A DNA stretch of 64,000 bases from Rhizobium giardinii bv. giardinii H152 (GCF_000379605.1 NZ_KB902635.1:112502-176501), one strand, 5' to 3'; numbered from the stretch's first letter, positions 36,258 through 45,835 are shown. Notes: a model not told the origin generated them from the letters alone. A program made the numbers and translations.

Positions 36258-36299
36258 TTGAAACGGGGATTTCTGTGCATTTGCATCACCGTCACCTGA
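36258..36299 (+). CDS. Candidate 13-residue Cys-x-Cys leader peptide
   Basis: A TTG-started mini-ORF encodes MKRGFLCICITVT and stops at TGA 36297-36299. It is preceded by GGAGGAGG with 5-nt spacing, an almost perfect anti-Shine-Dalgarno match. The last three codons and the stop form the left arm of a 9-bp inverted repeat. The gene downstream is a Met-rich copper-type protein. Cys-containing mini-ORFs control copper genes in some proteobacteria (CutF-type leader), although those are longer and carry CxxxCxC. Function here is inference. Confidence 0.5.
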   Translation: MKRGFLCICITVT

Positions 36300-36342
36300 C
36301 AATCGGCTTGAGGCCGATCAATGCCCACCTTCATCAGGTGAC
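36291..36342 (+). promoter_or_regulatory. Two-level hairpin, candidate attenuator of Met-rich gene
   Basis: The outer stem GTCACCTGA (36291-36299) pairs perfectly with TCAGGTGAC (36334-36342). Inside it a second stem ATCGGC (36302-36307) pairs with GCCGAT (36313-36318). The left outer arm overlaps the leader-peptide stop codon, so a translating or stalled ribosome would disrupt the outer stem. It lies 43 bp before the Met-rich gene ATG. There is no T tract, so Rho-dependent or translational control is more likely than intrinsic termination. Confidence 0.55.
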
Positions 36343-36385
36343 GTATTTGTCTTCCTATCCGGAATAATGCCAAGGGAGTATCGAA

Positions 36386-36964
36386 ATGCGTCGACTTCCA
36401 ACTTATGCGGGCGCGCTGCTTATATCCGTTGCGTTTGCTACAGCTACGTGGGCGGCTAATGAAGCTACTACGGTCAAAGTGGCCCTGCTCGACATGTCCA
36501 GCGCCATGCCGATGGGAATGATGGGATACGGCATGATGGGCCAGGGAATGATGGGGCAAGCTCCCGGCTCGATGAATCCGGGCAGCGGCTACGGGATGAT
36601 GGGCCCGGGGATGATGGGTGGCATGATGGGCCAGGGAATGATGGGCATGATGTCAATCCGCACGGACAAGCCGACCGTCAAGGCAGGGACAGTGACATTT
36701 GACGTCACCAATTGGTCGCGGAGCGTCTTGCATGAAATGCTCATCGTCGCTGTCGACAACCCCAACGCGCCGCTGCCCTATGATTATACGCGGGCGCAAA
36801 TACCGGAAGAGCAGATCAAGGTGCTTGGCGAAGCTGAGGACATTCAACCAAGCCAGTCAAAAGCGCTGGAGGTCACCCTGCCGCAGGGCTCATATCTGCT
36901 GATCTGTAACCTGCCGGGGCATTATGCGGCTGGCATGGTCACGCCGTTCAGCGTCACGCCGTAG
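36386..36964 (+). CDS. Met-rich periplasmic cupredoxin-like copper protein
   Basis: Secreted protein of 192 residues with a signal peptide (about 1-23, ATWAAN). A cupredoxin-like domain starts (TTVKVALLDMSSAM) and is then interrupted by a roughly 45-residue Met/Gly-rich segment with repeated GMMG and MMGQG units. It then resumes (DKPTVKAGTVTFDVTNWSR). Probable metal ligands are His in VLHEMLIV and the C-terminal Cys-x5-His and Met in LLICNLPGHYAAGM. Met-rich repeats bind Cu(I) in the oxidising periplasm of other copper-resistance proteins. An AAGGGA ribosome-binding site precedes the ATG. The preceding leader peptide and hairpin suggest attenuation control. Confidence 0.8.
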   Translation: MRRLPTYAGALLISVAFATATWAANEATTVKVALLDMSSAMPMGMMGYGMMGQGMMGQAPGSMNPGSGYGMMGPGMMGGMMGQGMMGMMSIRTDKPTVKAGTVTFDVTNWSRSVLHEMLIVAVDNPNAPLPYDYTRAQIPEEQIKVLGEAEDIQPSQSKALEVTLPQGSYLLICNLPGHYAAGMVTPFSVTP

Positions 36965-36977
36965 GCAGTAGCGCTAA

Positions 36978-37220
36978 TCAACGCGGCGGCGGCGCGAATT
37001 CAGACCACCCAGAAAGACATCGCAAGCTGAACCGGATCGCCTCGAGCGCAACCCCGTCGTTGCCGTTCGCCAACCGCAGAAGATTGCCGACGAGCTTGGC
37101 CTCGACGCGCGCTGCGCCACGATCCAGTTCGCGTCTAAAATGTCGTCGCAAAGTTTTCGGATCGATCTCAGGTCGGGCACTTGAAGCCCTCGTCGCATTT
37201 TCCTGCCCCGCCTCACCGGC
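36978..37220 (-). pseudogene. Broken prophage-type HTH-like gene
   Basis: One minus-strand frame ending at TGA 36980-36978 encodes PEIDPKTLRRHFRRELDRGA followed by VEAKLVGNLLRLANGNDGVA and a GWSEF-like end. This is the pattern of a small HTH-like protein common in Rhizobiales phage and mobile elements (family recalled, not searched). The N-terminal part (TGPPVRRGRK) lies in another frame, so the gene appears to have lost sequence and frame between about 37150 and 37190. It supports the view that this stretch is element debris. No function is expected. Confidence 0.5.
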
Positions 37221-37227
37221 GGCCCCG

Positions 37228-37494
37228 TCAATGCACCGACACCTCCGGCTCCGGGTCCTCCAGAAACGACCGGATGCCGTCCCGCTCGACGGTTGCGAGG
37301 AATTCCTCGAAGGCTTCCTTGTCGGTGGGGAAAGGCTCCTCCCAGACGGTCAGGCCCTCATCCTGGTCGATCACCTCCATCGTCCAGCCGTCGTTGCTTC
37401 CGGCATTGCGGAAGATATCGACGAGCACGGTGACGCCGTCATCGGTGAATTCGCCGGCGAAATCCGAATGCTCGAGCTTCTGCTTGTTTGCCAT
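37228..37494 (-). CDS. Hypothetical acidic protein, 88 residues
   Basis: Small soluble acidic protein beginning MANKQKLEHSDFAGEFTDDG, with a predicted mixed alpha/beta content and no membrane segment or metal motif. I do not recognise the family. The ATG is 5 bp downstream of the stop of the next upstream gene (37499-37849), so the two are in one operon and probably co-expressed. Codon usage looks like the core genome, unlike the element debris next to it. Confidence 0.7.
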   Translation of the reverse strand: MANKQKLEHSDFAGEFTDDGVTVLVDIFRNAGSNDGWTMEVIDQDEGLTVWEEPFPTDKEAFEEFLATVERDGIRSFLEDPEPEVSVH

Positions 37495-37498
37495 TTGA

Positions 37499-37849
37499 CT
37501 ATGCCTGTTTCGGGTTGGTGACGGTGACGATGAGCCGGCCTTTGGAGCGTTCGCGGGTAGCGGTCCCCTCGAGGCGCTTGGCGGCTTCCTTGATTTCGAG
37601 CGGCGTAAACAGCGACCGATAGTCCGCCCGCACCATCGCCGCCTCCATCGACAGTTCGGTCTTGCCGGCGTCCATCAGGCGCTCGAGGCCGGTTGTGCCC
37701 GGCTTGAACACCAGTTCCTTCGCCGCTTCGACGCCGCCGTTCAGGATGACGAGGCGGCGAAACAGAACGGGGCGGAAGCCAAAGCGGGCGCAATGGTCGT
37801 AGAGGGCGAGCATCTCGGCATGGAACTTCGCCTGCAGGGACTTCGTCAT
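37499..37849 (-). CDS. Hypothetical protein, 116 residues
   Basis: Soluble protein with helical N-terminal half (KFHAEMLALYDHCARFGFRP) and a basic C-terminus; no recognised domain. The ATG at 37849 gives the shortest protein with a sensible start; longer versions read into a low-complexity Arg/Gly stretch. It forms an operon with the 88-residue gene downstream and lies 65 bp from the DUF982 gene upstream, all on the same strand. Function unknown; conserved-looking rather than mobile. Confidence 0.65.
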   Translation of the reverse strand: MTKSLQAKFHAEMLALYDHCARFGFRPVLFRRLVILNGGVEAAKELVFKPGTTGLERLMDAGKTELSMEAAMVRADYRSLFTPLEIKEAAKRLEGTATRERSKGRLIVTVTNPKQA

Positions 37850-37914
37850 GTCGCTCTTTTCTTCATCCGTGGAAGCAGAGATATGGAGATGCACCGAGCC
37901 GCAGCCAAGCCCTC

Positions 37915-38160
37915 TTACTCCCGAATTTCGATATCCGCCTCGACGGCGGCCTCGATAAACGCCTTTCGCGCATCCTCCGCCGGCCTCTTGCCCTCCACGG
38001 CGGCGGCGCAAATGTCGAGCGCGCGGTTCAAGGCGGGCGCATCGTCGAGCGGCCAGTCCTCGATCATCGCCCAGGATGCCTCGGTGGTGTTGGAGATCGT
38101 CACGTATTTGCCCGGCCCCTCAAGGGCGAGCGTCACGCTTTTCGTCCAGGGCTTTTCCAT
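37915..38160 (-). CDS. DUF982 domain protein
   Basis: Protein of 81 residues that fits the rhizobial DUF982 family over its full length. The markers are YVTISNTTEASWAMIEDWPL and the following ALNRALDICAAAVEGKRP, then ARKAFIEAAVEA. Many paralogues exist in Rhizobium genomes, often on plasmids, with no known function. The ATG at 38160 is the only start that gives the family length; the frame upstream is antisense to the MerR gene region. Confidence 0.85.
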   Translation of the reverse strand: MEKPWTKSVTLALEGPGKYVTISNTTEASWAMIEDWPLDDAPALNRALDICAAAVEGKRPAEDARKAFIEAAVEADIEIRE

Positions 38161-38299
38161 GCATTGCGCCTTGCTCGTCAAATCGATGGAGATTGGTCGT
38201 ATACGTCGCTGGCGATACCAGCGGAAAGCAGAGCAACAGGGAACGCAGCCCCACATCGCTACGCCGCATCCGCTGCGAAACCGGCATGCCTGCCCTGCC

Positions 38300-38833
38300 T
38301 CAGCGAACCTGGTCGAGCAGCCGCTTGCATTCCAAGAGGTCGTAGAGCGCTTCCTGCAGCAGGGCGCGATCCTCCTTGCCGACCGATGTCTTGCCGACAG
38401 AGATTTCCGGCGCCTCGTCATTGCCGCCGACAAAGGAGAAGAACCGCCGGCTCGCCGGCGCCTTGGCGCGGCCGACGATCTGGTCCTCGTCCGGATTGCC
38501 GAGTTTCGGCTGCGCCGGCTCCTCGATATTGGCCGCGGCCAGCGCCTCGACGGTTGCCAGATCGCCGCTGGCAATCGCCGCAACGAACTTGTTGCCGTTC
38601 ATCTTCAAAAGCTTCTGCACGCCCTTGATCGTATAGCCGTGATCATAGAGCAGATGGCGGATGCCCTTCAGCAGATCGACGTCTTCCGGCCGGTAATAAC
38701 GCCGGCCGCCGCCGCGTTTCATCGGCTTGATCTGCGGAAAGCGCGTCTCCCAGAACCGCAGCACGTGCTGCGGCAGGTCGAGATCGTCGGCCACTTCACT
38801 GATGGTGCGGAACGCGTCCGGGCTCTTGTCCAT
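38300..38833 (-). CDS. MerR-family transcriptional regulator
   Basis: Regulator of 177 residues with an N-terminal MerR-type HTH ([20 protein letters not shown], then [15 protein letters not shown]). A C-terminal effector region without Cys clusters is unlike metal-sensing MerR proteins. It is found next to ihfA throughout rhizobia and relatives, in the same orientation as here. Its ligand and targets are unknown. GGGGGAAGA before the ATG at 38833 supports this start over a longer form. Confidence 0.88.
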   Translation of the reverse strand: MDKSPDAFRTISEVADDLDLPQHVLRFWETRFPQIKPMKRGGGRRYYRPEDVDLLKGIRHLLYDHGYTIKGVQKLLKMNGNKFVAAIASGDLATVEALAAANIEEPAQPKLGNPDEDQIVGRAKAPASRRFFSFVGGNDEAPEISVGKTSVGKEDRALLQEALYDLLECKRLLDQVR

Positions 38834-39084
38834 GTCTTCCCCCATCGAACACGGCTGCTGCACAATTGCTCAAATCGGAAACGATCCAAGAATGACATTA
38901 TGCGGCAATCTGAAAGTTCTACAGCGTCCTTTACGCGCCTGAACAGGCGCGCGGGGCCGTAGACGGATCGGGCGCGACCGTCGTCCTGCGTCGTCCCTGG
39001 CAGCAATACGCATGATTACACGAATCATGCCTATTTCAACGGCTTATGGACGTGTTTTCAACCACTTTAATGATAAGTGAGCAA

Positions 39085-39423
39085 TTACGAAGCCGGCGAT
39101 TGCGGTTTCAGCTTGGCCTTGCGCGACAGATGCGCCTTGAGAACGCGCTGCTTCAGCACGTTGGAGGCCTTGAAGGTCATGACGCGGCGGGGCGAAATCG
39201 GCACTTCCTCGCCGGTTTTCGGATTGCGGCCGATGCGCTCGTTCTTGTCGCGCACCTGGAACGTTGCGAAGGAGGAGAGCTTGACGCTTTCGCCACGGAC
39301 GATGGCGTTGCAAATCTCGTCGATCACGGTCTCGACCAGTTCGGCCGATTCCGTTCGGGAAAGACCTACCTTGCGAAAAACCGATTCGGCCAGGTCTGCT
39401 CGTGTCACCGTTTTTCCGCTCAT
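39085..39423 (-). CDS. ihfA: Integration host factor subunit alpha
   Basis: DNA-bending protein of 112 residues, one half of the IHF heterodimer. The HU/IHF signature is clear: [18 protein letters not shown] at the N-terminus and the DNA-intercalating arm [19 protein letters not shown] with the conserved Pro. The C-terminal extension is typical of rhizobial IHF-alpha. Part of the conserved cluster fabH-ihfA-merR downstream of plsX. IHF would act in replication, recombination and sigma-54 promoters such as those of nitrogen metabolism (family knowledge). Confidence 0.95.
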   Translation of the reverse strand: MSGKTVTRADLAESVFRKVGLSRTESAELVETVIDEICNAIVRGESVKLSSFATFQVRDKNERIGRNPKTGEEVPISPRRVMTFKASNVLKQRVLKAHLSRKAKLKPQSPAS

Positions 39424-39517
39424 CGTCCCCCACCGATTTTCTTGAAATATCGATTAGCCCGGAAGAGTATTGCCCTTGTCCATTCCGGTCAAGCCTCTGC
39501 GTTATATTGTCTTTTCT

Positions 39518-40489
39518 TTACCAGCGCAGCAGGATGGAACCCCAGGTGAAGCCACCGCCCATGGCCTCGAGCAGGACGAGATCGCCCTGCTTGATACGGC
39601 CGTCGGAAGCCGCGACGTTGAGTGCGAGCGGAATGGAGGCGGCGGAGGTGTTGCCGTGGAGGTCGACTGTAACCACAACCTTGTCGAGCGGGATGCCGAG
39701 CTTCCTGGCGGACCCGTCGATGATGCGGCGGTTGGCCTGGTGCGGCACCAGCCAATCGAGATCCTCGGCCGTCGTGCCGGTCGCATCGAAAGCCGCTTCG
39801 ATGACGTCGGTGATCATGCCGACCGCGTGCTTGAAGACCTCACGGCCCTCCATGCGCAGGTGGCCGACCGTGCCCGTCGTCGACGGGCCACCGTCGACAT
39901 AGAGTTTTTCCTTGTGTGCGCCATCCGAGCGCAGCTGGGCGGTCAGGACGCCGCGATCGGCGGTCGTTCCGCTGCCTTCCTGCGCTTCCAGAACGATGGC
40001 GCCGGCACCATCGCCGAACAGGACGCAGGTCGTCCGGTCGTTCCAGTCGAGAATGCGCGAAAACGTCTCCGCGCCGATCACCAGCACGCGCCGGGCAAGC
40101 CCGCCGCGAATATAGGCGTCGGCCGTCGCGACGGCGTAGATGAAGCCGGAACAGACCGCCTGCACGTCGAAGGCCGCGCCATGATGCATGCCGAGGCGAT
40201 TCTGGATGTTGACCGCGGTCGCCGGAAAGGTGTTGTCCGGCGTCGAGGTCGCAACGATGATCACGTCGAGGTCGGCGGCCGTCAGGCCGGCCTTGTCGAG
40301 GGCGGCGCGCGCTGCCGCCTCGCCCAACGATGCGGTCGTTTCGCCCTCGCCGGCGATATGGCGCTGGCGGATGCCGGTGCGCTGCACGATCCATTCGTCG
40401 GACGTGTCGACCTTCTCTTCCATTTCGCTATTGGTCATCACCCGTTTGGGAAGCGAGGCCCCAAAACCGCGAACCACAGAACGGATCAT
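39518..40489 (-). CDS. fabH: Beta-ketoacyl-ACP synthase III
   Basis: Condensing enzyme of 323 residues that starts fatty-acid synthesis by joining acetyl-CoA and malonyl-ACP. The Cys-His-Asn triad is seen: Cys113 in VQAVCSGF, His in [10 protein letters not shown] and Asn in [10 protein letters not shown]. The N-terminus [20 protein letters not shown] is family-like. A TTG nine bases upstream in the same frame overlaps the plsX stop; either start implies coupling to plsX. Conserved lipid-synthesis pair plsX-fabH. Confidence 0.95.
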   Translation of the reverse strand: MIRSVVRGFGASLPKRVMTNSEMEEKVDTSDEWIVQRTGIRQRHIAGEGETTASLGEAAARAALDKAGLTAADLDVIIVATSTPDNTFPATAVNIQNRLGMHHGAAFDVQAVCSGFIYAVATADAYIRGGLARRVLVIGAETFSRILDWNDRTTCVLFGDGAGAIVLEAQEGSGTTADRGVLTAQLRSDGAHKEKLYVDGGPSTTGTVGHLRMEGREVFKHAVGMITDVIEAAFDATGTTAEDLDWLVPHQANRRIIDGSARKLGIPLDKVVVTVDLHGNTSAASIPLALNVAASDGRIKQGDLVLLEAMGGGFTWGSILLRW

Positions 40490-40494
40490 ACTCT

Positions 40495-41553
40495 TCAAAC
40501 CTCGTCGGCCATGCCGCGCGCCGCACCTTCGGACGGGCGTGAGGCATGGTATTTTTGCAAATCGTTTTCGATCTTGGCCTTCAGGCCGTTGCGGACCATG
40601 TCGTAGCCGACGTCGATCGCCGCTGCGAAACCTTCCGCGTCGGTTCCTCCATGGCTCTTGATCACGACACCATTAAGGCCGAGGAAGACGCCGCCATTGA
40701 CCTTGCGCGGGTCCATCTTCTCACGCAGGCGGTCGAACGCGCCCTTGGCCAGAATATAGCCTATTTTGGCAAGCAACGTGCGCGACATCGCGGCGCGCAG
40801 ATATTCGGCGATCTGCCGGGCGGTGCCCTCGGATGCCTTCAGCGCGATATTGCCGGCAAAGCCCTCCGTCACCACGACGTCGACCGTGCCGCGGCCAATG
40901 TCATCACCCTCGACGAAGCCGAGATAGTCGATGCTGTCGGGAGCTGCTTCGCGGATCAGCCGACCGGCCTCCTTGACCTCTTCCTGGCCCTTGATCTCCT
41001 CGACGCCGACATTGAGCAGACCGAGCGTCGGACGCTCGATCTCGAACAGGGCGCGCGCCATGGCGCCTCCCATCAGGGCGAAATCCATCAGCTGCTGTGC
41101 GTCCGCGCCGATCGTTGCGCCGACGTCGAGCACGATGCTCTCGCCCTTCAGCGTCGGCCAGATCGCCGCGATCGCCGGGCGCTGGATGCCGGCCATGGTG
41201 CGCAGGCAGAACACCGACATCGCCATCAGCGCGCCGGTATTGCCGGCCGAGACGATCACGTCCGCCTCTCCCTTGTTGACGGCGTCGATCGCCTGCCACA
41301 TGCTCGCCTTGCCGCGGCCGCGCCTGAGCGCCTGGCTCGGCTTCTCGTCCATGGCAATCGCCAGCTCGGATGGATGAAAGATGCTGCTCGCCTTCAGCTT
41401 GGGATATTTTTCCAGGAGCGGCGCGCACTGATCCTCGAGGCCATACAGGACGAAACGGATATCGGGGTGCCGTTCGAGCGCCCTTGCGGCACCCGGGATG
41501 ACGACTTGCGGACCGAAGTCGCCGCCCATCACATCAAGAGAAATTCTGACCAC
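40495..41553 (-). CDS. plsX: Phosphate acyltransferase PlsX
   Basis: Enzyme of about 352 residues that makes acyl-phosphate from acyl-ACP, feeding PlsY in glycerophospholipid synthesis; peripheral to the inner membrane. The N-terminal motif [19 protein letters not shown] and the inner [11 protein letters not shown] are diagnostic. The likely start is the GTG at 41553, preceded by AAGGATAAGG and giving the family N-terminus; a TTG at 41604 opens the same frame earlier. Upstream lies the DUF177 gene, downstream fabH, as in most rhizobia. Confidence 0.94.
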   Translation of the reverse strand: MVRISLDVMGGDFGPQVVIPGAARALERHPDIRFVLYGLEDQCAPLLEKYPKLKASSIFHPSELAIAMDEKPSQALRRGRGKASMWQAIDAVNKGEADVIVSAGNTGALMAMSVFCLRTMAGIQRPAIAAIWPTLKGESIVLDVGATIGADAQQLMDFALMGGAMARALFEIERPTLGLLNVGVEEIKGQEEVKEAGRLIREAAPDSIDYLGFVEGDDIGRGTVDVVVTEGFAGNIALKASEGTARQIAEYLRAAMSRTLLAKIGYILAKGAFDRLREKMDPRKVNGGVFLGLNGVVIKSHGGTDAEGFAAAIDVGYDMVRNGLKAKIENDLQKYHASRPSEGAARGMADEV

Positions 41554-41755
41554 GCGTGCCTTATCCTTTGTTCCTGCCACACTGCATGTTTCGTTCCGGC
41601 GCAATCAGTGTGAGCGATGGAGACACACGTGTTTATGACGTTTGAGACGCAACGGCCCCTGCTTGCGGGGCAAACGGCCCAACGGGCTGGATTTCGGCCA
41701 AAATACCGTTTTTCGCTGATGTGACAACCGATTTGTGTCGCGAGCTTTTCCAGAC

Positions 41756-42307
41756 TCAGTCCTTTTTCCAATCCTTGAGCACGGCGAAAGGATTGGGACG
41801 GACATCATCCTTCTCGCTGCTTTCGACCCGCTCACCGAAGCTCGCCCCCTGCTTGCGCGGATAGGGGTCGATTGCCAGCGCCGCGTGTTCCGTGACGGTC
41901 ACGCCCACATCGATGGTGTCGCCGCTGAACATGTCGGGAAGATCGGGGCCATCCGGATCGAGAATCATCTCGCCCGAGTCATTGGCGGCGATCCGCGCCA
42001 GCCGCGAACCCTCCGGCACGAAGATTGCTTCGACCGGCTCATCGAGCTCCGCTTCCACCGGCTCCAGCGTCACCACGCAGGCCTGGACGATCTTCGCCTT
42101 GACCCTGCCCTTGATCTTGACGCCGTCCTTCTTCCAGCGGGCGATCTGCAGATCGGAGGAGAGCGACAGCACGTCCGACACATCCCACAGATCGCGCAGC
42201 GCCTTGCGTTCGGCTTCATTGGCCTCGAGATGAACCGTCACGGCATTGGCGGAGATATGGCCAACCTTGACCGGAAAGGAAAACGCGGGTTTCTCGTCGT
42301 GGTTCAT
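41756..42307 (-). CDS. DUF177 (YceD-like) protein
   Basis: Protein of 183 residues with the YceD/DUF177 core, recognisable by QACVVTLEPVEAELDEPV and the preceding ARWKKDGVKIKGRVKAKIVQ. YceD proteins are linked with 23S rRNA accumulation in plants and E. coli. In many bacteria the gene precedes rpmF-plsX; here, as in rhizobia, it precedes plsX without rpmF. The ATG at 42307 gives the expected N-terminus; the frame extends upstream without family similarity. Confidence 0.85.
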   Translation of the reverse strand: MNHDEKPAFSFPVKVGHISANAVTVHLEANEAERKALRDLWDVSDVLSLSSDLQIARWKKDGVKIKGRVKAKIVQACVVTLEPVEAELDEPVEAIFVPEGSRLARIAANDSGEMILDPDGPDLPDMFSGDTIDVGVTVTEHAALAIDPYPRKQGASFGERVESSEKDDVRPNPFAVLKDWKKD

Positions 42308-42383
42308 CGTCAAGTCCTTTCGGGCGGCGTCGCCGCCCAAGATGGTGCTGCCGGTAGCGGCTCCGGCGTCGCGGTGCGGTGCC

Positions 42384-42926
42384 TCAGGCAGCCGCATCGG
42401 CCAGGTCGATCCGGCCGGTTTCTACGACATCCTCTCCCACTTCCGCAAGCTGCGCTTCAGCACGCAACATATAGCTGGCGAGCCCATCCATGGAGAGGGC
42501 CGGATCCTCCGTCTGCGGGTGGAAATTGCGCTTCAGCGCCGCCGCCAGCTCGTCGCCATCCTTATTGTCCAGCGCCGCCGCATAGCTTTCCAGCCGGCCG
42601 TAGAACATCGAGGCGAACTTCTTCATCTTTTTCGGCACGCTGACGTCGCCGACGCCCAGCTCGCGGATCGAATGATCGACATCCTCGAAGAAGGCGTCGA
42701 TGATTTCCTGCGCGATCTCCTGCCCCGCCCGGCCGGAACTGCGGGTGCGGCGAAAATAGAGGATCAGCGTTGCCGACAGCATTTCGAAGCGTCCCATCAC
42801 CGTGTCGGGAACGCCAAGATCGGTATAGAGATAAGGCCGCCGGGCGGCCGCGGTCAAAAGATCGTACTGGCGCGCGACAATGGCCGCATTGCTGTTTTTT
42901 TTGCCGAACAGTCCGAATATCATCAT
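42384..42926 (-). CDS. Ubiquinol-cytochrome c chaperone (CBP3/UQCC1 family)
   Basis: Protein of about 180 residues related to the mitochondrial Cbp3 chaperone that assembles cytochrome b into the bc1 complex. The signature region runs from VARQYDLLTAAARRPYLYTD through MLSATLILYFRRTR to FFEDVDHSIRELGVGDVSVP and MKKFASMFYGR. It is cytoplasmic or membrane-associated. It precedes DUF177 by 76 bp on the same strand, standard for alphaproteobacteria. Two adjacent Met codons (42926, 42923) are possible starts. Confidence 0.88.
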   Translation of the reverse strand: MMIFGLFGKKNSNAAIVARQYDLLTAAARRPYLYTDLGVPDTVMGRFEMLSATLILYFRRTRSSGRAGQEIAQEIIDAFFEDVDHSIRELGVGDVSVPKKMKKFASMFYGRLESYAAALDNKDGDELAAALKRNFHPQTEDPALSMDGLASYMLRAEAQLAEVGEDVVETGRIDLADAAA

Positions 42927-43054
42927 AAAGCCCAAGTTTGACCGCTTCAAAATGCGCCGGCCCGCGCATCCTGTTATTGCATGATCGCTGAAGCTGGTTT
43001 ACCGAAGCAGGCACGAAATGCAATGGCGCATCTGCCAGCGTTACCTTGAGGGAG

Positions 43055-43588
43055 ATGTCGTTGACGAAACGGTATTTCAAGTCAGACATGAAATTTCTGA
43101 GCAACGTCACTTTTACATTGGCAATTTGCGCAACGACCCTTTCGGGCTGCAAGACGGCCGAAGTGCTGAACACCAGCCAGACCATCAATCAGGGTTATGT
43201 CGTCGATCAGGAAACGCTGGCCTTAGCACCGGTCGGCTCCAGCCGCGAACAGGTGCTGCTGTCGCTCGGCACACCGTCGACCACCGCAACCTTCGACAAT
43301 GAAGTGTTCTACTACATCTCGCAGAAGCGTCAGCGGCCGGTTGCCTTCATGAAGCCGAAGCTGGTCGACCAGAGCGTTCTTGCCGTCTATTTCGACAAGG
43401 AAGGCGTCGTCTCGCAACTGGCCCACTACACGATGCAGGACGGCAAGGTCTTTGACGTGATTTCCCGCACGACGCCGACCGGCGGCAAGGAAATGACCTT
43501 CCTCGGCCAGTTGCTCTCCGGCAACGGCATCGGCAAGACCATGGCCCGGTCGATCTTCTCCGACGGTTCCGACTACGGCAAAAAGTAG
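43055..43588 (+). CDS. bamE: BamE/SmpA-type outer-membrane lipoprotein
   Basis: Outer-membrane assembly lipoprotein of 177 residues. A signal peptide ends in the lipobox TLSGC, and the SmpA/OmlA domain follows (APVGSSREQVLLSLGTPSTT, then NEVFYYISQKR). It would be a lipoprotein of the BAM complex for beta-barrel insertion. The C-terminal extension after about residue 130 is typical of rhizobial members. Start is uncertain between ATG 43055 and ATG 43088; both keep the lipobox. It is divergent from the cytochrome bc1 chaperone gene, the usual alphaproteobacterial arrangement. Confidence 0.85.
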   Translation: MSLTKRYFKSDMKFLSNVTFTLAICATTLSGCKTAEVLNTSQTINQGYVVDQETLALAPVGSSREQVLLSLGTPSTTATFDNEVFYYISQKRQRPVAFMKPKLVDQSVLAVYFDKEGVVSQLAHYTMQDGKVFDVISRTTPTGGKEMTFLGQLLSGNGIGKTMARSIFSDGSDYGKK

Positions 43589-43618
43589 CAGCCTCGACCC
43601 TATTGCCCTCGATACGAA

Positions 43619-43647
43619 AAGCCCGCGGAAGAGACTTCCGCGGGCTT
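43619..43647. terminator. Bidirectional terminator between bamE and hppA
   Basis: Perfect 13-bp stem AAGCCCGCGGAAG / CTTCCGCGGGCTT with a 3-nt loop, flanked by A and T runs. It serves the convergent bamE and hppA transcripts. Confidence 0.9.
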
Positions 43648-43699
43648 TGTGCTTGTGGCGTGACACCCATAGGCGCAACCGGGCGCCTGTGGGATGCAA

Positions 43700-45835
43700 T
43701 CAGGCGAGAACCGCCAGAAGCAGAAGTGCGACGATGTTGGTGATCTTGATCGCGGGGTTGACGGCGGGGCCGGCCGTATCCTTGTAGGGATCGCCGACCG
43801 TATCGCCGGTGACGGAAGCCTTGTGGGCTTCCGAGCCCTTCATGTGCCGCGTGCCGTCCTTGTCGACAAAGCCGTCTTCGAAGCTCTTCTTGGCATTGTC
43901 CCAGGCGCCGCCGCCCGAGGTCATCGAAATCGCAACGAACAGGCCGTTGACGATCACGCCGAGCAGGGACGCACCGAGCGCCGCAAAGGCAGAGGCCTTC
44001 GAGCCGGACAGCGCCAGCACGCCGAAATAGACGACGATCGGCGCCAGCACCGGCAAAAGGGACGGCACGATCATTTCGCGGATCGCGGCCTTGGTCAGCA
44101 TATCGACGGCGCGGCCATAGTCCGGCTTGTCCGTTCCTGCCATGATGCCCGGCTTTTCCTTGAACTGGCGGCGGACTTCTTCCACCACCGAACCGGCGGC
44201 CCGGCCGACGGCAGTCATGGCAATGCCGCCGAACAGGTAGGGAATGAGCCCGCCGAAGATTAGGCCGGAGACGACATAGGGATTGGACAGATCAAACGAG
44301 ATCACCCCGATATCGGCAAAATAGGGATACTTGTCGCCGTTTGCCGCGAAATATTTGAGATCGTTCGAATAGGCCGCGAACAGCACCAGCGCGCCGAGGC
44401 CGGCCGAGCCGATCGCGTAACCCTTGGTGACCGCCTTGGTGGTATTGCCGACGGCATCGAGCGCATCTGTCGATTTGCGCACCTCCGGCGGCAGATGCGA
44501 CATCTCGGCAATACCGCCGGCATTGTCGGTGACCGGACCGAAGGCATCGAGCGCCACGATCATGCCGGCAATGCCGAGCATGGAGGTGACCGCGATACCC
44601 GTGCCGAACAGGCCTGCCAGCTGATAGGTCGAAATGATGCCGCCGACGATGACGATTGCCGGCAGCGCGGTGGATTCCAGTGACACCGCAAGCCCCTGGA
44701 TGACGTTGGTGCCGTGACCGCTGACGGAGGCCTGGGCGATCGAATTCACCGGCCGCTTGTTGGTGCCCGTATAATATTCGGTGATCACCACGATCAGTGC
44801 GGTGACGACGAGGCCAAGAATGCCGCAGATGAACAGGTTGGCACCGGTGATGTCCTTGCCCTCGATGGCGCCGATCGAGCCCCAACCAATGGTCAGAGAT
44901 GTCGCCGCGCCAAGGCCGACGATCGACAGCAGGCCGGTGACGATGAGGCCCCTGTAGAGCGCGCCCATGATTGAGCCGTTGGAGCCGAGCTTGACGAAGA
45001 AGGCGCCGATGATCGAGGTGATGATGCAGGCGCCGCAGATGGCCAGAGGATAGGCCATGACAACCGCAAGGTTCGCAGCGCCGGCAAAGAAGATCGACGC
45101 AAGGACCATGGTCGCGACGATCGACACCGCATAGGTCTCGAACAGGTCGGCCGCCATGCCGGCGCAATCGCCGACGTTGTCGCCGACGTTGTCGGCAATC
45201 GTCGCCGGGTTGCGTGGATCGTCTTCCGGAATGCCGGCTTCCACCTTGCCGACGAGATCGCCGCCGACATCGGCGCCCTTGGTGAAGATGCCGCCGCCGA
45301 GACGGGCGAAGATCGAGATGAGCGAAGCGCCGAAGCCGAGCGATACCAGCGAGTCGATCACTTCACGCGAGCCTTCCGGCAAACCGAGGCCGGCCGTCAG
45401 CACGAGGTAGTAGATCGACACGCCGAGCAGCGCCAGGCCGGCGACCAGCATGCCGGTGATGGCACCGGACTTGAAGGCGATACCGAGGCCGGCCGCAAGG
45501 CTGACGGAGGAGGCCTGCGCCGTGCGCACGTTGGCCCGGACGGAGACATGCATGCCGATGAAGCCGGCAGCGCCGGACAGGACAGCGCCAATCAGAAAGC
45601 CGATGGCGGCGGTGGCGGAGAGAAGAACCCAGGCCGCGATGAATACGACAGCGCCGACGAGGGCAATGGTCTTGTATTGACGGGTGAGATAGGCCTGCGC
45701 CCCCTCGCGTATGAAGCCTGCAATCTCTTGCATGCGGGCATTGCCCTGGTCGGCGGCAAGCACCGACTGCGTCGCCCAGATGGCATAAACCACCGAAAGC
45801 AACCCGCATGCGATAACACCCAGTAATATGGTCAT
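43700..45835 (-). CDS. hppA: K+-independent H+-translocating pyrophosphatase
   Basis: Membrane pyrophosphatase of 711 residues with about sixteen helices that pumps protons at the expense of inorganic pyrophosphate. The PPi-binding loop is intact, from [20 protein letters not shown] to [20 protein letters not shown]. The diagnostic [10 protein letters not shown] segment has Lys where K+-dependent enzymes have Ala, so this is the K+-insensitive, proton-pumping class. In rhizobia it is linked to acid tolerance and acidocalcisomes (family knowledge). ATG at 45835 is preferred over an upstream start at 45880. Confidence 0.95.
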   Translation of the reverse strand: MTILLGVIACGLLSVVYAIWATQSVLAADQGNARMQEIAGFIREGAQAYLTRQYKTIALVGAVVFIAAWVLLSATAAIGFLIGAVLSGAAGFIGMHVSVRANVRTAQASSVSLAAGLGIAFKSGAITGMLVAGLALLGVSIYYLVLTAGLGLPEGSREVIDSLVSLGFGASLISIFARLGGGIFTKGADVGGDLVGKVEAGIPEDDPRNPATIADNVGDNVGDCAGMAADLFETYAVSIVATMVLASIFFAGAANLAVVMAYPLAICGACIITSIIGAFFVKLGSNGSIMGALYRGLIVTGLLSIVGLGAATSLTIGWGSIGAIEGKDITGANLFICGILGLVVTALIVVITEYYTGTNKRPVNSIAQASVSGHGTNVIQGLAVSLESTALPAIVIVGGIISTYQLAGLFGTGIAVTSMLGIAGMIVALDAFGPVTDNAGGIAEMSHLPPEVRKSTDALDAVGNTTKAVTKGYAIGSAGLGALVLFAAYSNDLKYFAANGDKYPYFADIGVISFDLSNPYVVSGLIFGGLIPYLFGGIAMTAVGRAAGSVVEEVRRQFKEKPGIMAGTDKPDYGRAVDMLTKAAIREMIVPSLLPVLAPIVVYFGVLALSGSKASAFAALGASLLGVIVNGLFVAISMTSGGGAWDNAKKSFEDGFVDKDGTRHMKGSEAHKASVTGDTVGDPYKDTAGPAVNPAIKITNIVALLLLAVLA

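Noticed and set aside
34351..37220. Integrase gene or second att site in the tRNA-Pro region
   Set aside because: Looked for but not seen by eye; no tyrosine recombinase motif in any frame.
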